Counted from the stretch's first letter, positions 19,157 to 28,878 are shown. The stretch: DNA of 64,000 nucleotides from Caldicoprobacter algeriensis (GCF_023838525.1 NZ_JAHUQD010000004.1:119299-183298), one strand, 5' to 3'. Made by a program: numbers and translations. Notes: a model not told the origin generated them from the letters alone.

Positions 19157-19185
19157 ATTGTAATACAAGGCCTCCAGGCTGTCAA
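19157..19185 (-). promoter_or_regulatory. Sigma-A promoter of rplM-rpsI
   Basis: Perfect -35 TTGACA and -10 TACAAT with a 17-bp spacer on the minus strand, immediately downstream of the VOC gene. Confidence 0.85.
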
Positions 19186-19217
19186 GGCCAAAAATCTCAA
19201 TTCATTTTAAACAGACC

Positions 19218-19673
19218 TCAAAAATTTTCTAACAATTCAATCAACACCTTCAACTGCTCTAGCGTATCTATATAGGCATAACGTCCTCCATCATAGTCCC
19301 CTCGCTGTATCAAACTCATCCCGTTCTGCTCCAGCTTTTTTATTTTCCCATCCATGTCTTTTATGACAAAGGCTATGTGGTGTACACCCTCACCGTGCTT
19401 ATCCAAAAACTCTCTCCACGTACTTGGATTTTCATCGGGCTCAATCAGCTCCAACTGCACCGACCCCATATCAAAAAACGCCAGCTTTGCCCGCGCCTGA
19501 CTAGGCTGGCCGCAAAACTCAGTATGTGCCTCCTCATACCCGGCAGTCCAAAACCACTGAGGCTTTTCCACCCCGAAAAAGTCAGCATAAGCCTGCAAAA
19601 CAGCTTCAATATCGCGAACAACGATCCCTATCTGGGTAATCACCCTATTCCCCAATATATTTTTATCCTTCAT
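19218..19673 (-). CDS. VOC-fold (glyoxalase/epimerase-like) protein
   Basis: A 151-residue vicinal oxygen chelate protein with two beta-alpha-beta repeats: VITQIGIVVRDIEAVLQAY at the start and GVHHIAFVIKDMDGKIKKLE at about residue 94. Likely metal ligands are a Gln in TQIG where many relatives have His, Glu in LELIEP, His in VHHIAF and Glu in VLIELLE. It most resembles methylmalonyl-CoA epimerase or glyoxalase relatives; the substrate is unknown. It interrupts the usual truA-rplM order, 30 nt after truA, probably on the truA transcript. Confidence 0.75.
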   Translation of the reverse strand: MKDKNILGNRVITQIGIVVRDIEAVLQAYADFFGVEKPQWFWTAGYEEAHTEFCGQPSQARAKLAFFDMGSVQLELIEPDENPSTWREFLDKHGEGVHHIAFVIKDMDGKIKKLEQNGMSLIQRGDYDGGRYAYIDTLEQLKVLIELLENF

Positions 19674-19703
19674 AAATTAATCTCTCCTCATTCAATCGGA
19701 TTG

Positions 19704-20441
19704 TCAATAATATACCCTTTCAAGGCACAAGCCGTGAGCAGGTGCTGTTGGCCCCGCCTTGTCCCTGTCCCCCGACTCCAGGATGCACTTTATATCAGAC
19801 TCCAGCATCCTGTGCCGCCCTATCTTTATAAAGGTTCCTACAAGAATGCGCACCATGTTGTACAAAAAGCCGTTCCCCTTAATATTGAAATAGAGATAAC
19901 AAGGTGGTTCCCAAACCCAATAGGCCTCATATACCGTTCTCACGGTGTTTTTTACGCTGCTGTCGGCACTCTGAAAAGCCTTAAAATCGTGAGTACCTAT
20001 GATATATTGAGTCGCAGCATTCATTGCATCCACGTCTAAAATGTCAGGGACGTGATAGTAATAATTCCTGGCTATGGCAGGTGCGTGTGGCCGCATGCAT
20101 ATTGAATACCTGTACTGCTTGGCCTTAGCCGAATACCTGGCATGAAATTCATGGGAGACCTCCTGCGACTCAAGCACGCGAATATCGGGGGGCAGTACCG
20201 AATTCAAGGCAAAGCTAAACCGCTCAGCAGGAATCCTCGAGGCTGTAAAAAAATTGGCCACCTGACCCCGTGCATGCACACCGCTATCTGTCCGTCCCGC
20301 ACCTATAACCGTGATCTTTTCTCTGGTAAGCTTGTATAAAGCCTCCTCTACCACCTGTTGAATCGATAAGGCATTTTTCTGCCTTTGCCAACCAGCGTAG
20401 TTGGTACCGTCATACTCCAGCACGACTTTTATGTTTCTCAT
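19704..20441 (-). CDS. truA: tRNA pseudouridine(38-40) synthase
   Basis: A 245-residue TruA that modifies the anticodon stem of many tRNAs. The catalytic Asp is in AGRTDSGVHARGQVANF, near residue 52 of this start. The open frame extends 52 codons further up and even overlaps ecfT. I chose the ATG at 20441 (MRNIKVVLEYDGTNYAGW) because it gives the standard length, has GGGAG upstream, and lies about 57 nt after a promoter inside the extension. Confidence 0.93.
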   Translation of the reverse strand: MRNIKVVLEYDGTNYAGWQRQKNALSIQQVVEEALYKLTREKITVIGAGRTDSGVHARGQVANFFTASRIPAERFSFALNSVLPPDIRVLESQEVSHEFHARYSAKAKQYRYSICMRPHAPAIARNYYYHVPDILDVDAMNAATQYIIGTHDFKAFQSADSSVKNTVRTVYEAYWVWEPPCYLYFNIKGNGFLYNMVRILVGTFIKIGRHRMLESDIKCILESGDRDKAGPTAPAHGLCLERVYY

Positions 20442-20504
20442 GCTTTCATACTCCCGCATCCTGGTTGTGTAGCGTTCCGATGTTCTCTGAAATTTATCTG
20501 AATC

Positions 20505-20533
20505 AATATATCTGATAAACATCTCCGAGTCAA
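20505..20533 (-). promoter_or_regulatory. Candidate sigma-A promoter of truA
   Basis: TTGACT and TATATT with a 17-bp spacer on the minus strand, in the 121-nt gap between ecfT and the chosen truA start. It explains why that gap is not coding. Confidence 0.6.
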
Positions 20534-20562
20534 TAGCCCATTTGACAGCCACTTTAAGGCCA

Positions 20563-21366
20563 TTACAGTACATAGCTCTCCAGGAGTATACCCGCAACCA
20601 GCAGCAGCGTCACCACCACCGCCAGGTAATCCCTTCTAGCCGCCTTGAGTACCTTCATGCGTGTGCGGTTTTCGCCGCCACGATAGCAACGCGATTCCAT
20701 AGCCATGGCCAATTCATCAGCCCTTCTAAAAGCGCTTATGAACAACGGCACCAAGAGCGGCACCAGAGCCTTGGCCCTTTGAAACAGGTTACCGCTCTCG
20801 AAATCGGCCCCCCTCGCCATTTGTGCCTTCATTATCTTATCGGTCTCCTCCATCAAGGTAGGAATAAAACGCAGAGCAATTGTCATCATCATGGCCAGCT
20901 CATGAGCCGGGAATCGAATAACCTGAAGCGGCTGAAGCAGACGTTCAATACCATCGGTTAGAGATATGGGTGAAGTAGTTAAAGTAAGCAGCGAGGTCCC
21001 AACGACCAGCAGCACCAACCGCAGGGCCATAAAGATGCCTTGATTTAACCCTTCCTGGGTAATTTTAAGGGCCCAAACCTGAAACAGCACCTTATTGCCT
21101 GGGGTAAAAAAGACGTTTATGAAAAACGTCAAAACTATTATGAACAGCAGGGGTTTAAGCCCCCTCAAGATGTATCGAATTGGAACCCCTGAAAGCCATA
21201 CCGCAAGCGCTATATATGCGAAAATCAGCGCATATCCCACATAGGTTTTAGCAAAAAATATTATCACGATAAAGACAAAGGTCAATACTATCTTAACCCG
21301 TGGATCAAGCTTATGTATGATGGACTGGCCAGGGAAAAATTGCCCTATGGTAATATCTTTAATCAT
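20563..21366 (-). CDS. ecfT: ECF transporter transmembrane subunit EcfT
   Basis: A 267-residue integral membrane coupling subunit of the group II energy-coupling factor transporter for vitamins and metals. There are about five or six hydrophobic segments, plus the cytoplasmic coupling motifs AQMARGADFES and CYRGGENRTRM that contact the two ATPases. It overlaps ecfA2 by 4 nt. Substrate-binding S components are encoded elsewhere, as expected for a shared module. Confidence 0.94.
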   Translation of the reverse strand: MIKDITIGQFFPGQSIIHKLDPRVKIVLTFVFIVIIFFAKTYVGYALIFAYIALAVWLSGVPIRYILRGLKPLLFIIVLTFFINVFFTPGNKVLFQVWALKITQEGLNQGIFMALRLVLLVVGTSLLTLTTSPISLTDGIERLLQPLQVIRFPAHELAMMMTIALRFIPTLMEETDKIMKAQMARGADFESGNLFQRAKALVPLLVPLFISAFRRADELAMAMESRCYRGGENRTRMKVLKAARRDYLAVVVTLLLVAGILLESYVL

Positions 21367-22223
21367 CTTTTCTTCCCCCTCACCCTCTCCAATATGACCT
21401 TCACAGCTTGCTCCACGGTATAAATGTTGTCAGGTACATCCATCCCTTTGGCTTTTAAGCCCCTCATCACATGCGTTATTTGGGGAATCCCCAGCCCCAT
21501 AGCATGAAGCTCATCCACGTGGGAAAATACCTCTTCTGGTTTGCCCATCAAAGCTATTCTGCCCCTGTTCATCACTATAATCCTATCAACCAACCTGGCG
21601 ATATCCTCCATGCTGTGCGAAACCAGGATGATGGTCATGCCGCGCTGTACGTGGAGATTCTTTACCTGGCTCAGAATCTCGTCCCTTCCCCTGGGGTCCA
21701 AACCGGCAGTAGGCTCATCTAAGATGAGTACTCTGGGTTCCATTGCGAGAACTCCCGCAATGGCGACCCTCCTTCTCTGTCCTCCACTGATCTCAAAGGG
21801 TGAACGGTCCTTTATGGCCTCAAAGTCTAAGCCCACCAGGGCCATGGCCTCTCTTACTCTTCTCTCTACTTCGTCCTCGGGCAAGTTCAAGTTTCTAGGC
21901 CCAAAGGCAATATCCTGGTACACCGTTTCCTCAAACAGCTGATGCTCGGGATACTGGAATACCAGGCCCACATGCTGCCTGAGCCTCTTGGGCACTTTGC
22001 TGTTGCTTGTAATCTCAATGTCATCCACTACTATTCTGCCACTGGTTGGCTTTAAAAGCCCGTTGAGGTGCTGTACCAGTGTAGATTTCCCCGAACCGGT
22101 ATGACCAATAAGACCTACAAACTCCCCATCCTGAATCTCAAAGCTCACGTCATCCAGAGCCAACGATTCAAAAGGGCTGCCCGGCATGTATACATGTGTT
22201 AGATGTTCAACTACAATCGGCAT
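21363..22223 (-). CDS. ecfA2: ECF transporter ATPase EcfA2
   Basis: A 286-residue ABC ATPase with Walker [10 protein letters not shown] near residue 41, signature [12 protein letters not shown], Walker [13 protein letters not shown] and H-loop SHSMED. The second ATPase of the ECF module, pairing with EcfA1. It overlaps ecfA1 by 13 nt and ecfT by 4 nt, so synthesis of the three subunits is probably coupled. Confidence 0.94.
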   Translation of the reverse strand: MPIVVEHLTHVYMPGSPFESLALDDVSFEIQDGEFVGLIGHTGSGKSTLVQHLNGLLKPTSGRIVVDDIEITSNSKVPKRLRQHVGLVFQYPEHQLFEETVYQDIAFGPRNLNLPEDEVERRVREAMALVGLDFEAIKDRSPFEISGGQRRRVAIAGVLAMEPRVLILDEPTAGLDPRGRDEILSQVKNLHVQRGMTIILVSHSMEDIARLVDRIIVMNRGRIALMGKPEEVFSHVDELHAMGLGIPQITHVMRGLKAKGMDVPDNIYTVEQAVKVILERVRGKKR

Positions 22224-23047
22224 ATAGCATCCACCATCTCTTCCACTTTTAAAACGTTCAGGGGAACATCCAGCCCTTCGGCCCTGAGCCTGTAAGCCAG
22301 CTCGGTCACCTGTGGCACGTCCAGCCCTATCTCCTTCAAAACCTCAACCTGGGAGAATACCTGCCGCGGCGTCCCTTGAAGCACTATCTTGCCGTGTTCC
22401 ATTACGATAATCCTGTCGGCATCAACTGCTTCTTCCATATAATGCGTTATATGGACAACCGTGATCCCTTCATGCTTGTTTAAATACTTTACCGTCTCCA
22501 TCACTTCACGCCGTCCCACAGGGTCTAGCATGGCGGTAGGCTCATCCAGCACGATTATTTCAGGCTTCATGGCGAGGATGCCGGCTATGGCAACCCTTTG
22601 CTTCTGGCCTCCGGAGAGATAGTGCGGAGCCGCCTGGGCATACTCCTGCATGCCTACAACCTTGAGAGCCTCGGCCACTCTCTTCTGTATCTCTTCGGGG
22701 GTCAGGCCCAGGTTTTCTGGGCCAAAGGCCACATCCTCCTCCACTATTGTGGCCACCAGCTGGTTATCGGGATTTTGGAAGACCATGCCCGCTGTTTGTC
22801 GTATCTCCCACACCTTATCCTCGTCCCTGGTATCCATTCCCTTTATCCAGACCACGCCGCCGCTGGGACGCAGCAGCGCATTGAGATGTTTGGCTAGCGT
22901 GGATTTTCCAGAGCCGTTGTGTCCGATGATTGCAACAAACTCCCCCTTTTGGATGTCAAGGGTCACCCCATTTAGAGCTGCAATCTCCTCACCCTCAAAA
23001 CTCAAGTACTCAAATTGTACATCCTGTAACCTAATGATAGGTTCCAT
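22211..23047 (-). CDS. ecfA1: ECF transporter ATPase EcfA1
   Basis: A 278-residue ABC ATPase with Walker [10 protein letters not shown], signature [11 protein letters not shown], Walker [13 protein letters not shown] and H-loop THYMEE. It powers vitamin uptake with EcfA2 and EcfT. The ATG at 23047 has AAGGAG 6 nt upstream; the longer reading from 23077 has none. It follows rplQ, the usual clostridial order. Confidence 0.94.
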   Translation of the reverse strand: MEPIIRLQDVQFEYLSFEGEEIAALNGVTLDIQKGEFVAIIGHNGSGKSTLAKHLNALLRPSGGVVWIKGMDTRDEDKVWEIRQTAGMVFQNPDNQLVATIVEEDVAFGPENLGLTPEEIQKRVAEALKVVGMQEYAQAAPHYLSGGQKQRVAIAGILAMKPEIIVLDEPTAMLDPVGRREVMETVKYLNKHEGITVVHITHYMEEAVDADRIIVMEHGKIVLQGTPRQVFSQVEVLKEIGLDVPQVTELAYRLRAEGLDVPLNVLKVEEMVDAICRL

Positions 23048-23123
23048 AGCTCTCTCCTTGAAGATTTTAACTTTCATTTATAAAAATTATGGATTAAGTG
23101 TAACACTTAATCCACTGCCAAAA

Positions 23124-23639
23124 TCAATCTACCAACTCTATGAGAACCTGTTCAGCGCCATCCCCTCTTCTTGGGCCCAGCTTGATAATTCTAGTATAAC
23201 CTCCGGCACAGTTCTTCTCCTGATTCCTGGCCCTGTATTTAGGCCCGTATTCATTAAACAACTTCTCTATAAGAGGATGTTTTATCTCTCTCATGCGCTG
23301 TTTGTATTCCTTCTTGGTCTCCTCACGGCTCTTGGGCTCGCGCAAATCATAAAGGAAAGCCATCATCTTTCTTCTAGCGTTCAATTTAGAAGGAGCATCA
23401 TTGGTAACTTCTATAGTAACGGTCTGACCCTTTTCGTTGTTGACCTCTTTCTGTACCTTTACCGTCTTATCATACTCTTCCACAGCAAGGTGGATTAATT
23501 TTTCAGCAATACGACGCACTTCCTTGGCTCTTGCTTCTGTGGTAACTATCTTTCCATGCCACAGCAGAGCCGAAACCTGATTTCTAAGCAGTGCACGCCT
23601 TTGGTCGCTGGGCTTGCCCAGTTTTCTCTGTTTGGCCAT
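23124..23639 (-). CDS. rplQ: 50S ribosomal protein L17, long form
   Basis: A 171-residue L17; the family norm is about 115-130. The conserved start ([20 protein letters not shown]) and end ([22 protein letters not shown]) are intact, but the middle, about residues 60-140, carries an expanded charged segment ([17 protein letters not shown] ... [18 protein letters not shown]). Similar long forms occur in some Clostridia. It is the last gene of the alpha operon, after rpoA. Confidence 0.94.
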   Translation of the reverse strand: MAKQRKLGKPSDQRRALLRNQVSALLWHGKIVTTEARAKEVRRIAEKLIHLAVEEYDKTVKVQKEVNNEKGQTVTIEVTNDAPSKLNARRKMMAFLYDLREPKSREETKKEYKQRMREIKHPLIEKLFNEYGPKYRARNQEKNCAGGYTRIIKLGPRRGDGAEQVLIELVD

Positions 23640-23680
23640 ATTATCGCCTCCTTTTTACATGGTGTTTACATTCTTGCAGG

Positions 23681-24628
23681 TCATTCTTCTTTCTTTTTCA
23701 GGCTCAATCCCAAAGCTTTTAACTTCTGTTGTACTTCCTCAAGAGATTTCTTGCCCAGGTTCCTGACCTTCATCATGTCCTCTTCCGTCCTCTGGATAAG
23801 CTCCTCCACCGTGTTGATTCCGGCACGCTTTAGGCAGTTGTAAGAGCGAACAGAAAGGTCAAGCTCTTCTATGGTCATCTCAAGCACTTTTTCCTTCTTA
23901 TCCTCTTCTTTTTCTACCATTATCTCAACGTTGTTTACATGGTCAGTTAAATTGACAAACAAAGCTAAATGTTCGCTCAATATCTTGGCAGCCAGGCTGG
24001 TTGCCTCGTCGGGCTTTATGGTGCCGTTTGTCCAAACCTCCAGCGTCAGCTTATCATAGTCGGTGACCTGTCCTACACGGGTATCCTCCACCGTAAAATT
24101 TACTTTTCTGATGGGAGTAAATATCGAGTCAATGGGAATGATGCCAATGGGCTGACCCGGCTTTTTATTCTTCTCTGCCGGCACATAGCCCCTGCCCTTC
24201 TCGACGTTCATCTCCATATAGAGCTTTCCATCTTCATTCAAGGTAGCTATATGCAGGTCAGGATTTACAATCTCCACATCGGCATCGGTAATGATATCAC
24301 CCGCTTTAACTTCGCAAGGCCCCTGAGCATTTATGGTCAAAACCCTCGGCTCGTTAGTCTCCATCTTTATACACAGCTCTTTCAGATTGAGGATTATCTC
24401 AACCAGGTCCTCCTTCACGCCCGGTATTGTGGAAAACTCATGGAGCACGCCGTCTACTTTGATGGAAGTAACAGCGGCCCCTGGCAACGAAGACAGCAAC
24501 ACCCTTCGTAAGGAATTGCCAAGAGTGATGCCAAACCCTCTTTCCAGGGGTTCCACCACGAACTTGCCGTAGCGATTGTCTTCGCTCATTTCCACAATCT
24601 CTATTCTCGGCTTCTCAATTTCAATCAT
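23681..24628 (-). CDS. rpoA: DNA-directed RNA polymerase subunit alpha
   Basis: A 315-residue alpha subunit. The N-terminal assembly domain includes [25 protein letters not shown] (in part [12 protein letters not shown]). The C-terminal domain from about residue 245 ([22 protein letters not shown]) binds UP elements and activators. It lies between rpsD and rplQ as in other Firmicutes. Confidence 0.98.
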   Translation of the reverse strand: MIEIEKPRIEIVEMSEDNRYGKFVVEPLERGFGITLGNSLRRVLLSSLPGAAVTSIKVDGVLHEFSTIPGVKEDLVEIILNLKELCIKMETNEPRVLTINAQGPCEVKAGDIITDADVEIVNPDLHIATLNEDGKLYMEMNVEKGRGYVPAEKNKKPGQPIGIIPIDSIFTPIRKVNFTVEDTRVGQVTDYDKLTLEVWTNGTIKPDEATSLAAKILSEHLALFVNLTDHVNNVEIMVEKEEDKKEKVLEMTIEELDLSVRSYNCLKRAGINTVEELIQRTEEDMMKVRNLGKKSLEEVQQKLKALGLSLKKKEE

Positions 24629-24705
24629 TCAAATAAACCCTCCTCATCACATTGTTGAACTACACCTATCCGAGGGCGAGACGCTTTTCAGCCTGTGACA
24701 AATCA

Positions 24706-25335
24706 TCACTTGGAGTACAGCTCGACGATCAGATGCTCCTGAACAGGCACATCAATATCCTGGCGTGTAGGCAATGCAGTCACTGTTCCCTCCAACTTGT
24801 CAAAATCAACAGATAACCACGGAACTATATTTCCAGCCGGTCCTTGCTCGCGTAGAACCTTGAAATGCTCCATTTTAGCCGCGCTCTTTTCAGCAACGGC
24901 AATTACATCTCCCACATTTACAAGATAGGAAGGAATGTTTACCCTCTTGCCGTTTACGGTAAAGTGCCCATGACGAACCAGCTGACGGGCCTGTGCACGG
25001 GAGCTTGCAAACCCCATGCGATATACCACGTTGTCCAGCCTTCTCTCCAGTATCTGCAGGAGGTTTTCGCCGGTTACTCCTTTCATGCGCTCAGCCATCT
25101 CGAAATACCTTTCAAACTGCCTCTCAAGTATGCCATATATCCTCTTGACCTTCTGCTTTTCACGCAGCTGAATTCCGTATTCCGAAAGCTTTTTCCTATT
25201 CCTCCCGTGTTGTCCCGGAGGGAAAGGCCTTCTTTCAAAAGCGCATTTGTCGGTATAGCAGCGGCTTCCCTTTAAATATAGCTTCATGCCCTCGCGCCTG
25301 CAAAGCCGGCATACAGATCCTGTATATTTAGCCAT
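24706..25335 (-). CDS. rpsD: 30S ribosomal protein S4, zinc-binding form
   Basis: A 209-residue primary 16S-binding protein. C9, C12, C26 and C31 form the zinc knuckle of the C+ form of S4. The S4 RNA-binding domain lies near residues 99-160 ([20 protein letters not shown]). In Bacillus rpsD is monocistronic; here it stays in the alpha operon between rpsK and rpoA. Confidence 0.97.
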   Translation of the reverse strand: MAKYTGSVCRLCRREGMKLYLKGSRCYTDKCAFERRPFPPGQHGRNRKKLSEYGIQLREKQKVKRIYGILERQFERYFEMAERMKGVTGENLLQILERRLDNVVYRMGFASSRAQARQLVRHGHFTVNGKRVNIPSYLVNVGDVIAVAEKSAAKMEHFKVLREQGPAGNIVPWLSVDFDKLEGTVTALPTRQDIDVPVQEHLIVELYSK

Positions 25336-25362
25336 TCACTTAACACCTCCAAACATTTGTTT

Positions 25363-25755
25363 TTATACCCTTCTGCGTTTGGGTGGCCGGCAACCGTTGT
25401 GAGGTATAGGAGTAACATCCTTAATGAGGCTTACTTCAAGCCCCGCAGCCTGCAGCGAACGTATGGCAGCTTCTCGTCCCGCTCCAGGGCCTTTTACGTG
25501 TACCTCCACCGTCTTCAATCCATGTTCCATAGCAGCCTTAGCGGCTGATTCTGCTGCTAACTGCGCTGCGTAGGGAGTTCCTTTTTTCGTCCCACTGAAA
25601 CCTACAGTACCAGCACTTGCCCACGTAATGGTATTCCCTGCACCATCAGTTATAGTCACAATAGTATTATTGAAAGTCGATTGAATATGGGCTATTCCCC
25701 GCTCTATATTCTTTCTCTCACGTCTCTTTTTGGTTTTACGTGCTTGCTTTGCCAT
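25363..25755 (-). CDS. rpsK: 30S ribosomal protein S11
   Basis: A 130-residue platform protein with the signatures [20 protein letters not shown] and a C-terminal [16 protein letters not shown]. It is 3 nt after rpsM. Confidence 0.98.
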   Translation of the reverse strand: MAKQARKTKKRRERKNIERGIAHIQSTFNNTIVTITDGAGNTITWASAGTVGFSGTKKGTPYAAQLAAESAAKAAMEHGLKTVEVHVKGPGAGREAAIRSLQAAGLEVSLIKDVTPIPHNGCRPPKRRRV

Positions 25756-25758
25756 TCC

Positions 25759-26145
25759 TCACACGCCTCCTTGCTGCTTCTTCTTCCTTGCACCAATACC
25801 CGGTCTCGGACCTTTTCTGGTACGTGCATTGGAACGCGTTCTCTGTCCGCGAACCGGCAAGCCTCTCCTGTGCCTTATTCCTCTATAGCAGCCAATTTCT
25901 ATTAGTCTCTTTATGTTAAGGGCAACTTCCCTGCGAAGGTCACCTTCGACCTTTACGTTTTTGTCGATATAATCCCTTAACTTGGCTACTTCTTCTTCGG
26001 TTAAATCCTTTACCCTGGTATCGGGATTAACTCCAGTAGCAGCCAAAATCTCATTGGCTTTTGCTCTACCAATACCATAGATATATGTCAGAGCAATCTC
26101 CACCCTTTTGTCCCTGGGCAGATCAACACCGGCAATACGCGCCAT
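25759..26145 (-). CDS. rpsM: 30S ribosomal protein S13
   Basis: A 128-residue head protein contacting P-site tRNA and L5. It begins [21 protein letters not shown] and carries the H2TH stretch [14 protein letters not shown]. The C-terminus [16 protein letters not shown] is typical. Confidence 0.98.
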   Translation of the reverse strand: MARIAGVDLPRDKRVEIALTYIYGIGRAKANEILAATGVNPDTRVKDLTEEEVAKLRDYIDKNVKVEGDLRREVALNIKRLIEIGCYRGIRHRRGLPVRGQRTRSNARTRKGPRPGIGARKKKQQGGV

Positions 26146-26204
26146 TGTTACACCTCCGTACTCTTAATTATTCCATTTTTTTCATATTTCAAAACATTTA
26201 AAGA

Positions 26205-26318
26205 TTAACCCTGTCTTTGTTTGTGTTTGGGATTCTCACAAATCACCCTTATTTTGCCTTTTCTCTTTATTATCTTGCATTTTTCGCATATGGCTTTAAC
26301 CGATGGTCGCACTTTCAT
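26205..26318 (-). CDS. rpmJ: 50S ribosomal protein L36, zinc-binding form
   Basis: A 37-residue protein read directly from the minus strand: it starts [15 protein letters not shown] and ends [11 protein letters not shown]. The Cys-x2-Cys ... Cys-x4-His pattern is the zinc-binding (C+) form of L36. Position between infA and rpsM is the standard one. It is too short for a 60-residue ORF cut-off. Confidence 0.97.
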   Translation of the reverse strand: MKVRPSVKAICEKCKIIKRKGKIRVICENPKHKQRQG

Positions 26319-26333
26319 TGCTGTATCCCTCCT

Positions 26334-26552
26334 TTATTTAAGACGCCAAGTAATTCGGCCACGAGTGAGGTCATATGGCGATAGTTCGACCGTTACCCTG
26401 TCACCGGGCAAAATGCGTATGAAGTTCATGCGAAGTTTTCCCGACAGGTGGGCTAAAACCCTGTGACCGTTTTCCAGCTCCACCTGAAACATCGCATTAG
26501 GTAACGCTTCCACCACAGTGCCCTCAACCTCAATTACATCTTCCCTGGCCAA
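26334..26552 (-). CDS. infA: Translation initiation factor IF-1
   Basis: A 72-residue OB-fold protein occupying the A site during initiation ([34 protein letters not shown]). The start is a TTG at 26552 with AGGAGG 8 nt upstream, which gives exactly the usual family length. Reading from the upstream ATG at 26615 would overlap the KOW gene and add 21 unconserved residues. A TTG start on an initiation factor gene is notable, since infC uses a rare start for feedback; I cannot tell if this matters here. Confidence 0.95.
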   Translation of the reverse strand: MAREDVIEVEGTVVEALPNAMFQVELENGHRVLAHLSGKLRMNFIRILPGDRVTVELSPYDLTRGRITWRLK

Positions 26553-26565
26553 ACAGCTCACCCTC

Positions 26566-26850
26566 CTATTGTTCATATCCCAACGCTTCCAAGCTCTTTC
26601 TGAGCTCGGCATCAAACACTTTTTTACCGCTTAAAATTTTTTCTCTCACATTATACACCACATGCGGCTTGGCTTCTAGATGCTTTATCTTTTTTTTCTT
26701 GGGTTTGTCTATTGACCTCGTTCTGCCATTTGCAATCCAAACATAGTTTTCGTCAATTCTACCTACGATCACAAAATGCCTGCCTTTGTCCCGCCCTGCT
26801 TTGGCCAACACCACTCTCCCTATATCAATATCATCATGCATTACATTCAC
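26566..26850 (-). CDS. KOW-domain RNA-binding protein (L14e/L6e/L27e-like)
   Basis: A 94-residue basic protein with an N-terminal KOW-like motif ([22 protein letters not shown]) followed by a lysine-rich segment ([17 protein letters not shown]). It resembles archaeal/eukaryal L14e-L6e-L27e ribosomal proteins and is found between map and infA in many Firmicutes. Its place in the ribosome is not established. Start GTG 26850 or ATG 26841. Confidence 0.8.
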   Translation of the reverse strand: MNVMHDDIDIGRVVLAKAGRDKGRHFVIVGRIDENYVWIANGRTRSIDKPKKKKIKHLEAKPHVVYNVREKILSGKKVFDAELRKSLEALGYEQ

Positions 26851-26857
26851 CTGCTCC

Positions 26858-27601
26858 TTATTGAGTTAATATTTCGGGGTCTCCATCGGTGATAGCGATG
26901 GTGTGCTCATAGTGGGCTGACAGGCTGCCGTCCTGCGTCACGACGGTCCACCCGTCATCCAGTATAACCACCTGATCAGTCCCCTCATTGATCATAGGTT
27001 CGATAGCCAAAGTCATTCCGGGGCGTAGCCGCACGCCTTTACCCGGAGGACCATAATTGGGCACTTGAGGGTCCTCATGCATGTTCTGACCTATCCCATG
27101 CCCAACAAAGGCCTTAACCACCGAATAACCCTTTCCCTCTACAAAAGTTTGAATGGCGTGGGATATGTCAGAGAGGCGGTATCCTGGCCGGGCGTATTTC
27201 AATCCTTCGTAAAATGCTTCTTCCACAGCTTTGATCAATTGTAGGGCACGAGGATGCACGTTTCCAATAGCGTATGTCTTTGCTGCGTCACCATGATAGC
27301 CTTTGTACATTACTCCTATGTCTACGCTGACAATATCCCCATCCTGTAGCTGAACAGGACCAGGAATACCATGAATTACCTGATGGTTTATCGAAGTACA
27401 TATGCTGGCCGGAAACCCGTGATATCCTTTAAACGAAGGAATAGCATTGTGGCGGTATATATATTCCTCCACCAGCCTATTCAGCTGAGCCGTTGTCATC
27501 CCTACCTCAATGCTCTTTGCCACCAGCTCATGGGCCCCCGCTACAATCTTTCCCGCTTCACGCATGATCTCAAGTTCTTTTTTAGATTTTATGATGATCA
27601 T
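26858..27601 (-). CDS. map: Methionine aminopeptidase type I
   Basis: A 247-residue metallopeptidase removing the initiator Met. The metal ligands appear in VSVDIGVMYKGYHGDAAKTY (two Asp), GHGIGQNMHEDP (His), AIEPMINEG (Glu) and SAHYEHTIAI (Glu). It follows secY directly, without the adk gene that usually separates them. Confidence 0.97.
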   Translation of the reverse strand: MIIIKSKKELEIMREAGKIVAGAHELVAKSIEVGMTTAQLNRLVEEYIYRHNAIPSFKGYHGFPASICTSINHQVIHGIPGPVQLQDGDIVSVDIGVMYKGYHGDAAKTYAIGNVHPRALQLIKAVEEAFYEGLKYARPGYRLSDISHAIQTFVEGKGYSVVKAFVGHGIGQNMHEDPQVPNYGPPGKGVRLRPGMTLAIEPMINEGTDQVVILDDGWTVVTQDGSLSAHYEHTIAITDGDPEILTQ

Positions 27602-27611
27602 AGGGCAATCC

Positions 27612-28877
27612 CTACTTTAGGAAACCTCGGTAGTGCCTCATAAGCATCTGGGCTTCCAGCTGTTTAACCGTCTCAAGAGCCACGCCTACCACGATTAGGA
27701 TGGCTGTTCCACCAAAGTACATCCTCATGTTAGCCGCTGCCGATGCCGCTATGGGAATTATAGCTACCACTACCAGGAACAACGACCCCACCAGAGTAAT
27801 GCGGTTGGATATGCGCGCAAGATACTCAGCAGTAGGCTTGCCCGGCCTTATCCCCTGGACAAATCCGCCATACTGCCTTAAGTTGTTTGCAATCTCAATG
27901 GGGTTAAAGGTAATCTGTGTATAGAAGAAGGTAAAGAATATGATAAACAGCGCATACAGAACCCCGTAAAGAGCCGTTCCCTGATGAAATTGCTGATCAA
28001 CCCATGAGCGGAAGGCATTCCCCGCTGGGAAAAATTGGGCTATGATTTGGGGCAACGACAATATAGAAACGGCAAATATTATTGGCAAAACACCCGCAGA
28101 GTTAACTTTTAAAGGAATATGGGTGCTTTGGCCACCGTATACCTTGCGCCCTACAACGCGCTTGGCGTACTGTACAGGTATTCTCCTTTCCCCAGAATCC
28201 ACAAATATTACCGCAGCGATCATCAATACAGCGAATACCACAACTATTGGCAAGCTCCAGGGGCTCATAGTCTTGGCCACAAAAGCCAGCTGCCACAGCG
28301 ATACCACTGCCACCGGAAGCCTAGATATTATGCTGGTGAATATAAGGAGAGATATCCCGTTGCCTATCCCCTTATCGGTGATCTGCTCACCCAGCCACAT
28401 CAAAAAGGCTGTCCCAGCAGTCAAGGTCAAAGCTACAATGATATATCCCACAAAGTTTTTGTTTTGCAGAGCCTCTCCCGCAAGACCATAGGTGATACCG
28501 ATAGCCTGTATAAAGGCTAGAATCACAGTGGCATAACGGGTGTACTGGGCGATTTTCTTTTGCCCCTCCTGGCCCTCCTTGGCCAGCTGTTCAAGCCTGG
28601 GGATAGCGACCGTAAGCAGCTGCATTATGATGGAGGCATTGATATATGGGGTTATACCCATGGCAAATATGGTGAAATTGGCAAACGCTCCACCAGAGAT
28701 GATATCAAGTAGCCCCAGCAGAGTATTTCCCTCGACCAACTTTCTTATAAAGTTGCTGTCAATACCGGGAACCGGTATGAAGCTTCCCACTCTGTAAACT
28801 AGGAGCATGAGGAGCGTATAGATAATCTTTTTTCTCAAGTCGTCTATCCGCCAGGCATTCTTAAAAGTTTCAAACAC
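27612..28877 (-). CDS. secY: Preprotein translocase channel subunit SecY
   Basis: A 421-residue channel protein with ten hydrophobic segments. Signatures are YRVGSFIPVPGID in the N-terminus, GITPYINASIIMQLL in TM2, and NPIEIANNLRQYGGFVQGIRPG in the last cytoplasmic loop that docks SecA and the ribosome. The start is GTG with GAGGTG upstream. It partners with SecE, encoded near 53.7 kb. Confidence 0.98.
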   Translation of the reverse strand: MFETFKNAWRIDDLRKKIIYTLLMLLVYRVGSFIPVPGIDSNFIRKLVEGNTLLGLLDIISGGAFANFTIFAMGITPYINASIIMQLLTVAIPRLEQLAKEGQEGQKKIAQYTRYATVILAFIQAIGITYGLAGEALQNKNFVGYIIVALTLTAGTAFLMWLGEQITDKGIGNGISLLIFTSIISRLPVAVVSLWQLAFVAKTMSPWSLPIVVVFAVLMIAAVIFVDSGERRIPVQYAKRVVGRKVYGGQSTHIPLKVNSAGVLPIIFAVSILSLPQIIAQFFPAGNAFRSWVDQQFHQGTALYGVLYALFIIFFTFFYTQITFNPIEIANNLRQYGGFVQGIRPGKPTAEYLARISNRITLVGSLFLVVVAIIPIAASAAANMRMYFGGTAILIVVGVALETVKQLEAQMLMRHYRGFLK

Positions 28878-28878
28878 T

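Noticed and set aside
20442..20597. N-terminal extension of TruA overlapping ecfT
   Set aside because: The extra 52 residues are not part of the family, and a promoter-like sequence lies inside them.
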